36,524 nt of DNA, from positions 1-36,524 of the forward strand of contig JAFWQJ010000075.1 in NCBI GenBank assembly GCA_017545185.1, read 5' to 3'. Numbering within the stretch: position 1 is the first letter of the stretch; every line of letters starts with the position of its first letter. Below, in pieces: positions 23,371 to 31,231 of the stretch. This stretch comes from Oscillospiraceae bacterium (lineage in GTDB: Bacteria; Bacillota; Clostridia; Oscillospirales; Ruminococcaceae). Both the position numbers and the translations under genes were made by a program. The notes beneath the pieces are model-generated. The model ran no database searches and was not told the origin of the DNA. It was given only the letters and a program-made list of their open reading frames with translations.

Positions 23371-24057
23371 TTATTTCCGCAGCTTTTTCTCATGCAGTGC
23401 GCGGTACAGAAGCACCGAGCCGACCGCTATACCGGCGGCTGCCGCCGTCATGCAGAGCACCTTTTTCACGGCTGCCGCAGAATCGCTGCGCGGCGCAGAA
23501 CGCTTTGCATGATTCGGATAACCGGATGCAAACACGATATTATAACGCTGCGGGCTGCCGGTTTCCGGCGGATCGGGATTGAGTGCCTCACAGGCGGCCA
23601 TGTCCATATCGGGAATGCCCGCGACCGTGCAGACCGCGCCCGCCGCTACGAACCGGAAATGCAGCTCTGCCGCGGCCTCCGGTGCCGTGAACGGGATGCC
23701 GTAAAGCAGCCAGTGATTTTTCTCGAGGATCGGCTTGGTGCGGCCGCGGTTCAGCGGAAAGCTGAGCCTGTCCTCCCAGTCGTCGCCGAAAATTTCGAGC
23801 GCACAGGTCTCGCTCTGACGGCTGTTCTCGCCGCCGTTGAGCCAGAAGCAGAAGCGGTATTCCGCGCCGGGCTCTAGCCAGCCGGTCTCAACGGGGATCA
23901 CGGAGCTGATCGCAGACCATGCCGTGCCCCAGTCTCCGAGCTGCCATGCGTCGGCTGTTTTGCCGGAGAAGCCGGTCACTTTGCGCATTTCGGCTTCGTT
24001 GCCGGAGATCATGGGATCCGGCTCCCAGCGTTCGGGACAGAAAAACAGATCGGTCAT
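23371..24057 (-). CDS. Unknown protein with C-terminal membrane anchor
   Basis: The predicted protein has about 228 residues from MTDLFFCPERWEPDP. It has a beta-rich domain (for example WLEPGAEYRFCFWLNGGEN and ELHFRFVAAGAVCTVAGIP), which resembles jelly-roll carbohydrate-binding folds in pattern only. A Ser/Arg/Ala spacer and one C-terminal transmembrane helix (AAAVKKVLCMTAAAAGIAVGSVLLY region) follow, then a basic tail, so it looks tail-anchored. Upstream, an ATG at 24084 would give a nearly leaderless message, because the promoter -10 box ends 9 bases before it. The internal ATG at 24057 is preferred but not certain. It is probably co-transcribed with ychF. Confidence 0.7.
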   Translation of the reverse strand: MTDLFFCPERWEPDPMISGNEAEMRKVTGFSGKTADAWQLGDWGTAWSAISSVIPVETGWLEPGAEYRFCFWLNGGENSRQSETCALEIFGDDWEDRLSFPLNRGRTKPILEKNHWLLYGIPFTAPEAAAELHFRFVAAGAVCTVAGIPDMDMAACEALNPDPPETGSPQRYNIVFASGYPNHAKRSAPRSDSAAAVKKVLCMTAAAAGIAVGSVLLYRALHEKKLRK

Positions 24058-24092
24058 CCCGCACACCGCCTTTCCAAAAGTCATACACTGAT

Positions 24093-24121
24093 ATTATACT
24101 CTAAACGTCATAATCTGTCAA
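24093..24121 (-). promoter_or_regulatory. Promoter of the unknown membrane-anchored gene (and probably ychF)
   Basis: On the minus strand TTGACA (24121-24116) and TATAAT (24098-24093) are separated by 17 bases. It is divergent from the XRE gene promoter. Confidence 0.85.
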
Positions 24122-24151
24122 GCACGAAGCCAGCCACATGGGCTCCGGGGC

Positions 24152-24173
24152 AAGCTCTACTGAACGTAGAGTT
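24152..24173. promoter_or_regulatory. Palindrome in the divergent promoter region, possible operator
   Basis: AGCTCTAC and GTAGAGTT form an inverted repeat with a 5-base centre, between the divergent promoters at 24093-24121 and 24207-24235. It is a reasonable binding site for the adjacent XRE regulator. This is inference. Confidence 0.35.
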
Positions 24174-24206
24174 GCAGGTTTCAGGCGGATTTCTGCGCTC
24201 CGTAGA

Positions 24207-24235
24207 TTGACAATTCCGGCAGGATGCCGTATGAT
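24207..24235 (+). promoter_or_regulatory. Promoter of the XRE-family regulator gene
   Basis: TTGACA at 24207-24212 and TATGAT at 24230-24235 are separated by 17 bases, about 32 bases before the start codon. Confidence 0.82.
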
Positions 24236-24267
24236 AAAGCTATCAAGACAGACAGGAGGTTGATCCT

Positions 24268-24909
24268 ATGGATCAGATTCAGATCGGAAAATTTATCGCA
24301 TCAGAGCGCAAGGCACACAGTCTGACACAGCAGCAGCTCGCCGACATGCTGAACATCAGCAACAAGACCGTCTCCAAATGGGAGTGCGGCAAAGGACTGC
24401 CGGATGTCTCTATGCTTCGTCCGCTTTGTCAGGCACTTGAGCTTGATCTCAACGAGCTGCTTGCAGGCGAACATCTGGACGCTTCCGTCAGACAGAAACA
24501 GGCAGAGGAAAATGTGCTCCGGCTGCTGGCAGAGCAAAAGGCACAAAAGCACTCCAAAATGCGTCTGCTGTACGGTGCGGTCGTCATGAGCGCGCTTTCC
24601 ATGGTCATTGTAATCGTGCTGATCGGTGTCTATACAGAGATCATCCCGGTACCGGTCAAGGTGTTCCTGGCAGCGTTCTTCGGCGGCACAATGGGGCTGA
24701 CGATCTTCCTGATGCTGTATCAGGAGCATGCTCTTTTGCACTATAGATGTACCAAATGCGATACAGTTTTCGCACCGAGGCTGCTGCCGCTGATGCTCGC
24801 GCCGAGAAGGGTGCGCAGTCGTTGGCTGAAATGCCCGCACTGCGGCAAAATCGTTCGCTGCGAGCCGGAATACGGCGAATCTTCTCAGAACAGTGTCAGC
24901 TGCTCCTGA
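24268..24909 (+). CDS. XRE-family HTH regulator with membrane segments and zinc ribbon
   Basis: The 213-residue protein starts after GACAGGAGGT. Residues 1-60 are an XRE helix-turn-helix (IGKFIASERKAHSLTQQQLA, SNKTVSKWECGKGLPDVSML). Two hydrophobic segments follow, around LLYGAVVMSALSMVIVIVLIG and FLAAFFGGTMGLTIFLMLY, so it is membrane-bound. The C-terminus has a zinc ribbon, CTKC and CPHC, 36 residues apart. This layout fits a one-component membrane sensor that binds DNA in the cytoplasm. Its end overlaps the end of the convergent radical SAM gene by 25 bases. The target genes are unknown. Confidence 0.88.
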   Translation: MDQIQIGKFIASERKAHSLTQQQLADMLNISNKTVSKWECGKGLPDVSMLRPLCQALELDLNELLAGEHLDASVRQKQAEENVLRLLAEQKAQKHSKMRLLYGAVVMSALSMVIVIVLIGVYTEIIPVPVKVFLAAFFGGTMGLTIFLMLYQEHALLHYRCTKCDTVFAPRLLPLMLAPRRVRSRWLKCPHCGKIVRCEPEYGESSQNSVSCS

Positions 24910-25748
24910 TCGGGCGGACATTCTTTCAGATACGCAAACACCGCATCCGGCTTGTACAGGATCCCGTGCGCCTCGCAGGTGTCCGCAAACATCCGCATCA
25001 GCCTTGCATGATTCGGGCTGACGACCTCGTAGGCGTCGCCGAAGGTCTGCTCGTAGCGGCGGCGCAGTCCGGGGAAATGCCGGTCGAGCGCCGCATAGAA
25101 ATATTCGCGGTCGCCCTGCCGGAGCGTCACGCCGATGCCGAAGCAGACGATGCCCTTCACCTGCGCGTCGACGCAGTACCGCAGAATGCCGCGCAGGTTT
25201 TCCTCGGTATCGTTGAGAAAGGGCAGCAGCGGCGTCAGCCAGACGACCGTCGGGATCTGATGCGCCCGCATCGTTTCGAGCACTTCAAACCGCCGCGCCG
25301 TCGTACAGACATGCGGCTCCAGTATCCGGCAGAGGTTTTCGTCCGCGGTCGTCAGTGTCATCTGCACGACCGCTTTTTTCTGCTCATTGATCTGTTCCAG
25401 AATATCCAGATCGCGCAAAATCAGGTCGGATTTCGTGAGCACCGCCGCCCCGAAGCCGTACCGCGCGATCAGCTCCAGACAGCGGCGCGTCAGCCGCAGG
25501 TCTTTTTCCGGCGGCATATAGGGGTCGCTCATGGAGCCTGTCCCGATCATGCATTTTCTGCGCTTGGAACGGAGTGCCTGTTCCAGCAGCTCCGGCGCAT
25601 TCTCCTTGACCTCGATATCCTCGAAATCATGCGTAAAATGATAGCATTCGCTGCGGCTGTCGCAGTAAATGCAGCCGTGCAGACACCCGCGGTAAATGTT
25701 CATGCCGTTCTGCGCGGACAGGATCGTTTTCGCTGTTACGGTATGCAT
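24885..25748 (-). CDS. SPL-like radical SAM protein
   Basis: The 287-residue protein has the radical SAM cluster motif CLHGCIYC (Cys22, Cys26, Cys29) behind GMNIYRGC, and GTGSMSDPYMPPE, which is typical of the SplB-related family often labelled spore photolyase-like. It lacks the length and N-terminal part of true spore photoproduct lyase, so the substrate is unknown. It starts 12 bases after coaBC with no good ribosome binding site, which suggests translation coupled to coaBC. Its last 25 bases overlap the convergent XRE regulator gene. Confidence 0.85.
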   Translation of the reverse strand: MHTVTAKTILSAQNGMNIYRGCLHGCIYCDSRSECYHFTHDFEDIEVKENAPELLEQALRSKRRKCMIGTGSMSDPYMPPEKDLRLTRRCLELIARYGFGAAVLTKSDLILRDLDILEQINEQKKAVVQMTLTTADENLCRILEPHVCTTARRFEVLETMRAHQIPTVVWLTPLLPFLNDTEENLRGILRYCVDAQVKGIVCFGIGVTLRQGDREYFYAALDRHFPGLRRRYEQTFGDAYEVVSPNHARLMRMFADTCEAHGILYKPDAVFAYLKECPPDQEQLTLF

Positions 25749-25760
25749 ACGATCGTTCGT

Positions 25761-27002
25761 TCAGGATTCTTCCGCAGGCGGGGAGGAAACGCTCTGTTTC
25801 TGCTGCGCCCGCTTCATCATCAGGATTATTACATCCAGAATGCGGTGCGCGGCATCCTCTTTGGACATCTTCGCCAGCTCGATCTCTCCGTCTGCCGTGA
25901 TGAGCGTCAGGATGTTCGTGTCCGTGCCGAAGCCCGCGCCCTCCTTCCGCAGACTGTTCGCGCAGATCATGTCGCAGTTCTTGGACCGCAGCTTCTTCCG
26001 CGAGTTTTCGATGACATTTTCAGTCTCCATGGAAAAGCCGCAGAGGAACTGTCCGTCCTGCTTGTGCGCGCCGAGATACTTCAGGATGTCCTCCGTGCGC
26101 TTCATCTCAATGCAGAACGTGCCGTCGGATTTCTTGATCTTCTGGTCTGCCGTTGTGACCGGCGTATAGTCCGAAACGGCAGCCGCCTTGATGATGATGT
26201 CCGTGTCCGCCGCGCGGGAAGTGACCGCCTCAAACATATCCGCAGCGGAAACGACCGGCACGACCTCCGTGAACAGCGGCGGTGCAATGTCGGTGTGTGC
26301 GGCGACCAGCGTGACCTCCGCGCCGCGGCGCATCGCAGCCTGCGCGACCGCAAAGCCCATTTTGCCGGACGAATGGTTCGTGATGAACCGCACCGGATCA
26401 AGCGCCTCCCGCGTAGCGCCCGCCGTCACGAGCACCTTTTTGCCGGCAAGATCCTTTTCGCAGGCGATCTCCTTCATAAGATACTGGAACAGCACGCCTT
26501 CCTCCGGCATTCTTCCGTCGCCGATATCGCCGTTCGCAAGTCTGCCGGTATCGGGCACGGCGATCTCATAGCCGAAGCGTGCAAGCTTCTGCAGATTGTC
26601 CTGCACGATCGGGTTGTGATACATATTGTGATTCATTGCGGGAACGATGATCTTTTTGCAGGTGCAGGCCATGACGGTCGTCGTCAGCATGTCGTCCGCA
26701 ATGCCGTTCGCGATCTTGCCGATCACATTGGCCGAGGCCGGCGCGACCATGACGACATCCGCCTGCTTGGCGAGCGCGACATGCTCGACGCTGTACTGGA
26801 AATTGCGGTCAAAGGTGTCGATCAGGCATTTGCGGCCTGTCAGCGTTTCAAAGGTGATCGGATTGATGAACTGCGTCGCGTTCTGCGTCATCAGTACCTG
26901 AACGTCACAGTGCAGCTTCGTCAGCATCCGGACAAGGTTCGGGATCTTATAGGCGGCAATGCTGCCGGTCACGGCAAGCACGGCGGTTTTACCTTTCAGC
27001 AT
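25761..27002 (-). CDS. coaBC: Bifunctional phosphopantothenoylcysteine decarboxylase / phosphopantothenate-cysteine ligase
   Basis: The protein catalyses two steps of coenzyme A synthesis from 4'-phosphopantothenate and cysteine. The 413-residue length is normal. The flavin-containing CoaC half has TGSIAAYK, active-site His74 in SVEHVALAK and the PAMNHNMY motif. The CoaB half starts near residue 184 with KKVLVTAGATREALDPVRFITNHSSGKMG. The conserved LACGDxGxGRM loop reads LANGDIGDGRM, so the catalytic Cys (Cys158 in E. coli numbering) is Asn157 here. AGGAGG lies 7 bases before the ATG, and a promoter is seen at 27049-27077. It makes the CoA used by the oxidoreductase and ligase nearby. Confidence 0.95.
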   Translation of the reverse strand: MLKGKTAVLAVTGSIAAYKIPNLVRMLTKLHCDVQVLMTQNATQFINPITFETLTGRKCLIDTFDRNFQYSVEHVALAKQADVVMVAPASANVIGKIANGIADDMLTTTVMACTCKKIIVPAMNHNMYHNPIVQDNLQKLARFGYEIAVPDTGRLANGDIGDGRMPEEGVLFQYLMKEIACEKDLAGKKVLVTAGATREALDPVRFITNHSSGKMGFAVAQAAMRRGAEVTLVAAHTDIAPPLFTEVVPVVSAADMFEAVTSRAADTDIIIKAAAVSDYTPVTTADQKIKKSDGTFCIEMKRTEDILKYLGAHKQDGQFLCGFSMETENVIENSRKKLRSKNCDMICANSLRKEGAGFGTDTNILTLITADGEIELAKMSKEDAAHRILDVIILMMKRAQQKQSVSSPPAEES

Positions 27003-27048
27003 GGGGATACCTCCTGTCAGACGGTGTTTTCGCGGTGAAACTGATTAT

Positions 27049-27077
27049 ATTATATCATGCGGCGCCGGAAAATGCAA
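27049..27077 (-). promoter_or_regulatory. Promoter of coaBC (TTGCAT -35 type)
   Basis: On the minus strand TTGCAT (27077-27072) and TATAAT (27054-27049) are separated by 17 bases, about 46 bases before the start codon. Confidence 0.75.
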
Positions 27078-27171
27078 TGATTTCAGAACGAAAAATCGAC
27101 CCGGAAAGCGTCCGGAGAGCATGACGGACACGGAGACTGCCGCGGATGCCGCATTCAGCTGCATAAGAAAA

Positions 27172-27199
27172 AAAGCACAGACCTGCCGGTCCGTGCTTT
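27172..27199 (-). terminator. Terminator of the Rrf2 gene and paaK-aminotransferase cluster
   Basis: On the minus strand AAAGCACGGACC pairs with GGTCTGTGCTTT (one G-T pair) around GGCA, followed by a T-run. It lies 3 bases after the stop codon. Confidence 0.92.
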
Positions 27200-27202
27200 G
27201 TA

Positions 27203-27637
27203 TCATATCGTATAACAGCCGTGCGATTCAAACGCATTGCACTGTGCAAGCAGCTCCGCGAGCGTCAGTCTGTCCATATACTCGCGCATGTGCCGGTTGA
27301 TCTGATCCCACAGGCAGACCTTGAGATTCATGCGGATGCCGTCCTCCGCATCCGGCTCCGATACATCGGCCAGAATACTGCTGTCCAGCGCATTGAGCAC
27401 ATCGGCGATCCGGATACCGGAAGCAGCCCGCGTCAGGGAATAGCCGCCGTTTTTTCCTTTGGAGGCAGAGATCAGATCCGAGCGGCGCAGCTGAAGCAGA
27501 ATCTGCTCCAGATATTTCGGGGAAATGCGCTGCCGCTTTGCGATCTCGGCGGTCACGGCCTTTTTGCCCTGTTCATGCTGGATCGCAATGTCCGCGATCG
27601 CCGCAAGGCCGTATTCTGCTTTCGTATTGAATCTCAT
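27203..27637 (-). CDS. Rrf2-family transcriptional regulator (CymR/IscR-like)
   Basis: The 144-residue DNA-binding protein begins MRFNTKAEYGLAAIADIAI after AGGAGG. The winged helix shows ISPKYLEQILLQLRRSDLI and SKGKNGGYSLTR, the usual Rrf2 recognition region. The cysteines (KVCLWD, AQCNAF, HGCYTI) do not form the clustered three-Cys pattern of IscR, so an Fe-S cluster is uncertain and a CymR-like cysteine-sensing role is as likely. It starts 22 bases after the aminotransferase and ends the cluster. The shared operator at cysK, paaK and the oxidoreductase operon is its most likely target, which would make it autoregulated through the paaK promoter. Target assignment is inferred. Confidence 0.92.
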   Translation of the reverse strand: MRFNTKAEYGLAAIADIAIQHEQGKKAVTAEIAKRQRISPKYLEQILLQLRRSDLISASKGKNGGYSLTRAASGIRIADVLNALDSSILADVSEPDAEDGIRMNLKVCLWDQINRHMREYMDRLTLAELLAQCNAFESHGCYTI

Positions 27638-27659
27638 TGACTGCCTCCTTTTCCGTGTT

Positions 27660-28826
27660 TTATGCGCGCGGCATTTTGGTTCTGATCGCGCTCAGGCGTT
27701 CGAGTGCCTCATTCAGTGTTTCGTTCTTCTTCGCAAAATGCAGCCGGATATACCGGTTTTCGGGCTCTTTGAAGAAGCTGGAACCCGGCACCGCGCCGAC
27801 GCCGACATGCTCCGCGAGCTTCTCGCAGAAGTCAAGGTCGCTCGCATAGCCGTACTCCGACACATCAAGCAGAATGTAATACGCGCCCTCCGGCACGGTA
27901 TGCGAAATGCCGATGCGGTCAAGTCCTTTGAGGAACAGGTCGCGCTTTTCGGTGTATTCCGCCTGCAAGCCGCGGTAGTAATCGTCGCCGAATTTCAGTC
28001 CGGTGACGGCTGCTTCCTGCAGGGGTGCCGCCGCGCCGACCGTCAGGAAGTCGTGCACCTTTTTCACGGTATCAATGATCTCCGGCGGCGCAATGACGTA
28101 GCCCAGACGCCAGCCGGTAATGGAATACGTTTTTGACAGCGACGAGCACGAGATCGTCCGCTCCCACATGCCCGGAAGCGATGCCATATAGGTATGGGTA
28201 TGCGGCGCGTAGAGGATGTGCTCGTACACCTCGTCCGTAATGACAAAGGTGTCGTATTTCTTCGCAAGATCGGCAATAATGAGCAATTCCTCACGGGTAA
28301 AGACCTTGCCGCAGGGGTTCGACGGATTACAGAGGATCAGCGCCTTCGGGTGCTGCCTGAATGCCGCTTCGAGCACATCTGCATCAAAGGTAAATGCGGG
28401 CGGCACGAGCGGCACATAGATCGGCTCCGCACCGGAAAGGATCGTATCTGCACCGTAATTCTCGTAGAACGGGGAAAAGACGATCACCTTGTCGCCGGGA
28501 TTCGTCACGCTCATCATCGCGGCCATCATCGCTTCGGTGCTGCCGCAGGTCACGACGATCTCGCCGTTCGGGTCGATCGGTCTGCCCATGAAATGCGCCT
28601 GCTTTGCGGCAAGTGCCTCGCGAAAATTCTGTGCGCCCCATGTGATCGAATACTGATGAAAGTCCTCTTTCGTTACTTCGGCAAGGCGGTCGAGGATCTC
28701 CTTCGGCGGGTCAAAATCCGGGAAGCCCTGCGAAAGATTCACCGCGCCGTACTGATTGGAGATCCTTGTCATCCGGCGGATGACGGAATCGGTGAAATTT
28801 GCGGTTCTGCTGGATAAAGTCGGCAT
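27660..28826 (-). CDS. Class I/II aminotransferase (PLP), probably aromatic or branched-chain amino acids
   Basis: The 388-residue fold-type I enzyme moves amino groups between amino acids and 2-oxo acids. Motifs include NLSQGFPDFDPPKEIL, TCGSTEAMMAAMMSV, LCNPSNPCGKVF, TDEVYEHILY and the PLP lysine in SSLSKTYSITGWRLGY, ending with the arginine in RYIRLHFAK. This is the family of kynurenine/methionine/aromatic aminotransferases, so the exact substrate is not readable from sequence. AGGAG precedes the ATG. It sits behind paaK with a hairpin between and directly before the Rrf2 gene, so its job is probably to join the 2-oxo acids handled by the adjacent ferredoxin oxidoreductase to amino acids. 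Confidence 0.92.
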   Translation of the reverse strand: MPTLSSRTANFTDSVIRRMTRISNQYGAVNLSQGFPDFDPPKEILDRLAEVTKEDFHQYSITWGAQNFREALAAKQAHFMGRPIDPNGEIVVTCGSTEAMMAAMMSVTNPGDKVIVFSPFYENYGADTILSGAEPIYVPLVPPAFTFDADVLEAAFRQHPKALILCNPSNPCGKVFTREELLIIADLAKKYDTFVITDEVYEHILYAPHTHTYMASLPGMWERTISCSSLSKTYSITGWRLGYVIAPPEIIDTVKKVHDFLTVGAAAPLQEAAVTGLKFGDDYYRGLQAEYTEKRDLFLKGLDRIGISHTVPEGAYYILLDVSEYGYASDLDFCEKLAEHVGVGAVPGSSFFKEPENRYIRLHFAKKNETLNEALERLSAIRTKMPRA

Positions 28827-28843
28827 ATTCTTCTCCTAAAACT

Positions 28844-28875
28844 CCGGTGTACCGGACAGCCGCCCGGTACACCGG
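28844..28875 (-). terminator. Hairpin between paaK and the aminotransferase, partial terminator
   Basis: CCGGTGTACCGG and CCGGTACACCGG form a 12-bp perfect stem with an 8-base loop. On the minus strand it is followed by AGTTTT and then directly by the aminotransferase ribosome binding site. It probably lowers rather than stops expression of the two downstream genes. Confidence 0.7.
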
Positions 28876-28881
28876 TTATCA

Positions 28882-30222
28882 TTATATTGTGTAGTCAAGC
28901 TTGCGCTCGTCAATGATGCGCTTGGACTTGTGCTCGGAGCGGGTGTTCAGGCCGCCGTCCGGATGCACGACCACTCTTGCGGGCTTGACGCCGATTCTGG
29001 CCTTGAGTGCTGCGGAAAGCTCTGCTGCGACGGTCTCGTCGTCCTTCGGGTTGCCGGCATTCTTCTCGACCTCGACCGCATACTTGTTCGTGAAGTCCTT
29101 TTCAAAGATGCGGATGAGGTATTCGCCGGTGATATCGTGCTGCTCGCGGATGACCGCTTCAATGTCGCTCGGGAACACATTGACGGCGGACACGATGAAC
29201 ATATCGTCCTTTCTGCCGAGAATGTGGATTCTGCCGTGGGTTCTGCCGCACTTGCACGGTGTCTGGTCAATGCGGCCGATATCGCCGGTGCGGAAGCGGA
29301 TGAGCGGTCTTGCGTGCTTGCGCAGCGTCGTGAACACCAGCTCGCCGGTCTCACCGGGCGGCAGGATCTCGCCGGTATGGAGATCAACGGTTTCCACGAG
29401 AATGTGGTTCTCTGCGATATGCAGGCCGTCGTGATATTCGCACTGTGCGGCGCACGCGCCGAAAATGTCGGACAGACCGTAGAAGTCAAAGACCTCTGCG
29501 CCCCAGATATCCTCAATGGCCTTTCTGGTCGCGTCGATCGAGCCGCCGAGCTCGCCCGCGACGATGATCTTCTTGATGTTGAAATCCTTTTTCGGGTCGT
29601 AGCCGGATTTCAGAGCCTTTTCACCGAGCTGCCATGCGTAGGACGGGGACGTCCAGATGACGGTCGGCTGATAGGTTTTCAGGATGAACAGCAGGCGTTC
29701 GCTCGGGAGCGTACCGCCCCAGATGCAGAGCGCACCGAGGTTCTGCGCACCGATGACGTCCGGGCCGCCGACATACAGCGAGAAATTCAGCGCATGCACG
29801 TAGCGGTCATTCGGCCGCATACCGATCTGCCAGAACCAGCGGCTCTCGGTCTCCTGGAACTCGTCGAAGTCCTTTTTGGTGAACGGGCTCATGGTCGGCA
29901 CGCCGGTCGAGCCGGACGAGGTCGAGATAAAGACGACGTCCTCTTCCGGAACGGCAGCGAGCTCACCGAGGAACGAGCCGACGCCCTGCGTATCGCGCTG
30001 CGTTTTCTTGTTGATGAACGGAAACTTCTGCAGATCGGAAAGCTGCTTGATGTCCGACGGCTTCACGCCTGCCTCATCGAAGCTGCGCTTATAATACGGT
30101 GCATGATCGTAAGCGAACTGCACGATCTCCTGCAGGTCGGCAAGCTGCCGCTTTTCCAGTTCTGCACGGGGGAGCGTTTCGAGCTCCTCATCCCAGTATT
30201 TGTTGTTGACATCTCTGCCCAT
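28882..30222 (-). CDS. paaK: Phenylacetate-CoA ligase family (PaaK-type) AMP-forming acyl-CoA ligase
   Basis: The enzyme activates a carboxylic acid with ATP and CoA to acyl-CoA. The 446-residue protein starts MGRDVNNKYWDEELETLPR behind TTTAGGAGG. Family signatures are SSGSTGVPTMSPFTKKD (P-loop), FDFYGLSDIFGACAAQCEY, GETGELVFTTLRKHARPLIRFRTGD and the C-terminal GRKDDMFIVSAVNVFPSDIE. The substrate may be phenylacetate, indoleacetate or a branched-chain acid. It lies 116 bases after the four-subunit 2-oxoacid oxidoreductase, has its own promoter with the shared operator, and is followed by an aminotransferase and the Rrf2 regulator. In archaea and rumen anaerobes this gene set links organic acids and amino acids. 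Confidence 0.95.
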   Translation of the reverse strand: MGRDVNNKYWDEELETLPRAELEKRQLADLQEIVQFAYDHAPYYKRSFDEAGVKPSDIKQLSDLQKFPFINKKTQRDTQGVGSFLGELAAVPEEDVVFISTSSGSTGVPTMSPFTKKDFDEFQETESRWFWQIGMRPNDRYVHALNFSLYVGGPDVIGAQNLGALCIWGGTLPSERLLFILKTYQPTVIWTSPSYAWQLGEKALKSGYDPKKDFNIKKIIVAGELGGSIDATRKAIEDIWGAEVFDFYGLSDIFGACAAQCEYHDGLHIAENHILVETVDLHTGEILPPGETGELVFTTLRKHARPLIRFRTGDIGRIDQTPCKCGRTHGRIHILGRKDDMFIVSAVNVFPSDIEAVIREQHDITGEYLIRIFEKDFTNKYAVEVEKNAGNPKDDETVAAELSAALKARIGVKPARVVVHPDGGLNTRSEHKSKRIIDERKLDYTI

Positions 30223-30250
30223 TGTTTGTATCCTCCTAAATAATCGAGTA

Positions 30251-30269
30251 ATTCTATCGGATTGGTATG
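30251..30269 (-). promoter_or_regulatory. Putative Rrf2-type operator, paaK copy
   Basis: On the minus strand the element is CATACCAATCCGATAGAAT. It starts five bases after the -10 box, as in the cysK and oxidoreductase promoters. It is the most diverged of the three copies, with one half-site GG changed to GA. Confidence 0.55.
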
Positions 30270-30274
30270 GTTTT

Positions 30275-30303
30275 ATTATACACGATTCTTTCGTGTTTGT
30301 CCA
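30275..30303 (-). promoter_or_regulatory. Promoter of the paaK-aminotransferase-rrf2 cluster
   Basis: On the minus strand TGGACA (30303-30298) and TATAAT (30280-30275) are separated by 17 bases. The stretch TTGTATTGGACAAACA around the -35 box is identical to that of the oxidoreductase operon promoter. Confidence 0.85.
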
Positions 30304-30337
30304 ATACAAGCGTTTTATCGGACGCGATAGCCTTTCC

Positions 30338-31231
30338 TTATAACTGAAAATTCTTTTCGATGAATGCCCACTTTTTGTCGCGGGATTCGATGACCGTTTT
30401 GATATCGTCCAGATCAAGATGCTTAAAGCGCCCCTGCTTTTTCAGATATGCTTCGACGCTCGTAAAATCCTTCGGCTTATGATTCAGCGTAAATGCGCCG
30501 TTTTCGTATTCCGCCAGATACCAGAGGCCGCAGTCCACGACCTCCTTCGCGATCTCGACAGTCTCATCCGGCGCAATGCCCCAGCCTGTCGGACACGGCG
30601 CAATCACATGAATATACTTTGTACCCTGGATCGACGCGGCTTTCTCGACCTTTCTGATGAAGTCCGCGAGATAGCCGACGCTGGCGGTCGCTGCATAGGG
30701 AATATCATGCGCTGCCGCGATCTCAAACATATTCTTCTTCGGCCGCAGATTGCCGTGGATATTCGCACCGGCGGGCGTCGTGGTCGTGCGCGCGCCGAAC
30801 GGCGTCAGACCGCTTTTCTGGATACCGGTGTTCATATAGGCTTCGTTGTCGTAGCAGATATAGATGATGTTGTCATTGCGGTCGATCGCGCCGGAAAGCG
30901 CCTGAATGCCGATATCCGCGGTGCCGCCGTCGCCCGCAAAGCCGACCGCGGTGAAATCGCTGTATCCTCTTGCGCGGAGCCCCGCCTCAATGCCGGTCAG
31001 CATGGATGCGGTTCCCGCAAATGTCGAGATGATCGAATTGTTCGAAAAGCAGAGCTGCGGGAAATTGAATCCGACCGCCGACATACATCCTGCCGGCAGC
31101 ACGGAGACCGCATTCTGCCCGAGCACCTTCAGTGCCGCTCTGACGGCAAGTGCGCCGCCGCAGCCTGCACATGCCTTGTGCCCGTAGAAATATTCATCGC
31201 GGGAAAGCTTTTCAGCCGTTTGATTCGCCAT
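30338..31231 (-). CDS. 2-oxoacid:ferredoxin oxidoreductase, beta subunit (TPP-binding)
   Basis: The 297-residue beta subunit holds thiamine diphosphate and probably one Fe-S cluster. The N-terminus has YFYGHKACAGCGGALAVRAAL, and the TPP motif is GFAGDGGTADIGIQALSGA followed by NEAYMNTGIQKSG. The later TPTRT-equivalent region is SGLTPFGARTTTTPAG. The ATG at 31231 is preferred because GGAGGTG is 6-7 bases upstream; a GTG nine bases earlier is less likely. It overlaps the alpha gene by 20 bases. The operon order gamma-delta-alpha-beta is that of porGDAB/vorGDAB systems. Confidence 0.95.
   Translation of the reverse strand: MANQTAEKLSRDEYFYGHKACAGCGGALAVRAALKVLGQNAVSVLPAGCMSAVGFNFPQLCFSNNSIISTFAGTASMLTGIEAGLRARGYSDFTAVGFAGDGGTADIGIQALSGAIDRNDNIIYICYDNEAYMNTGIQKSGLTPFGARTTTTPAGANIHGNLRPKKNMFEIAAAHDIPYAATASVGYLADFIRKVEKAASIQGTKYIHVIAPCPTGWGIAPDETVEIAKEVVDCGLWYLAEYENGAFTLNHKPKDFTSVEAYLKKQGRFKHLDLDDIKTVIESRDKKWAFIEKNFQL

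Noticed and set aside
27203-27637. Calling the Rrf2 protein IscR with an Fe-S cluster
   Set aside because: The three cysteines are spread (KVCLWD, AQCNAF, HGCYTI) rather than clustered as in IscR, so the neutral family name was kept.
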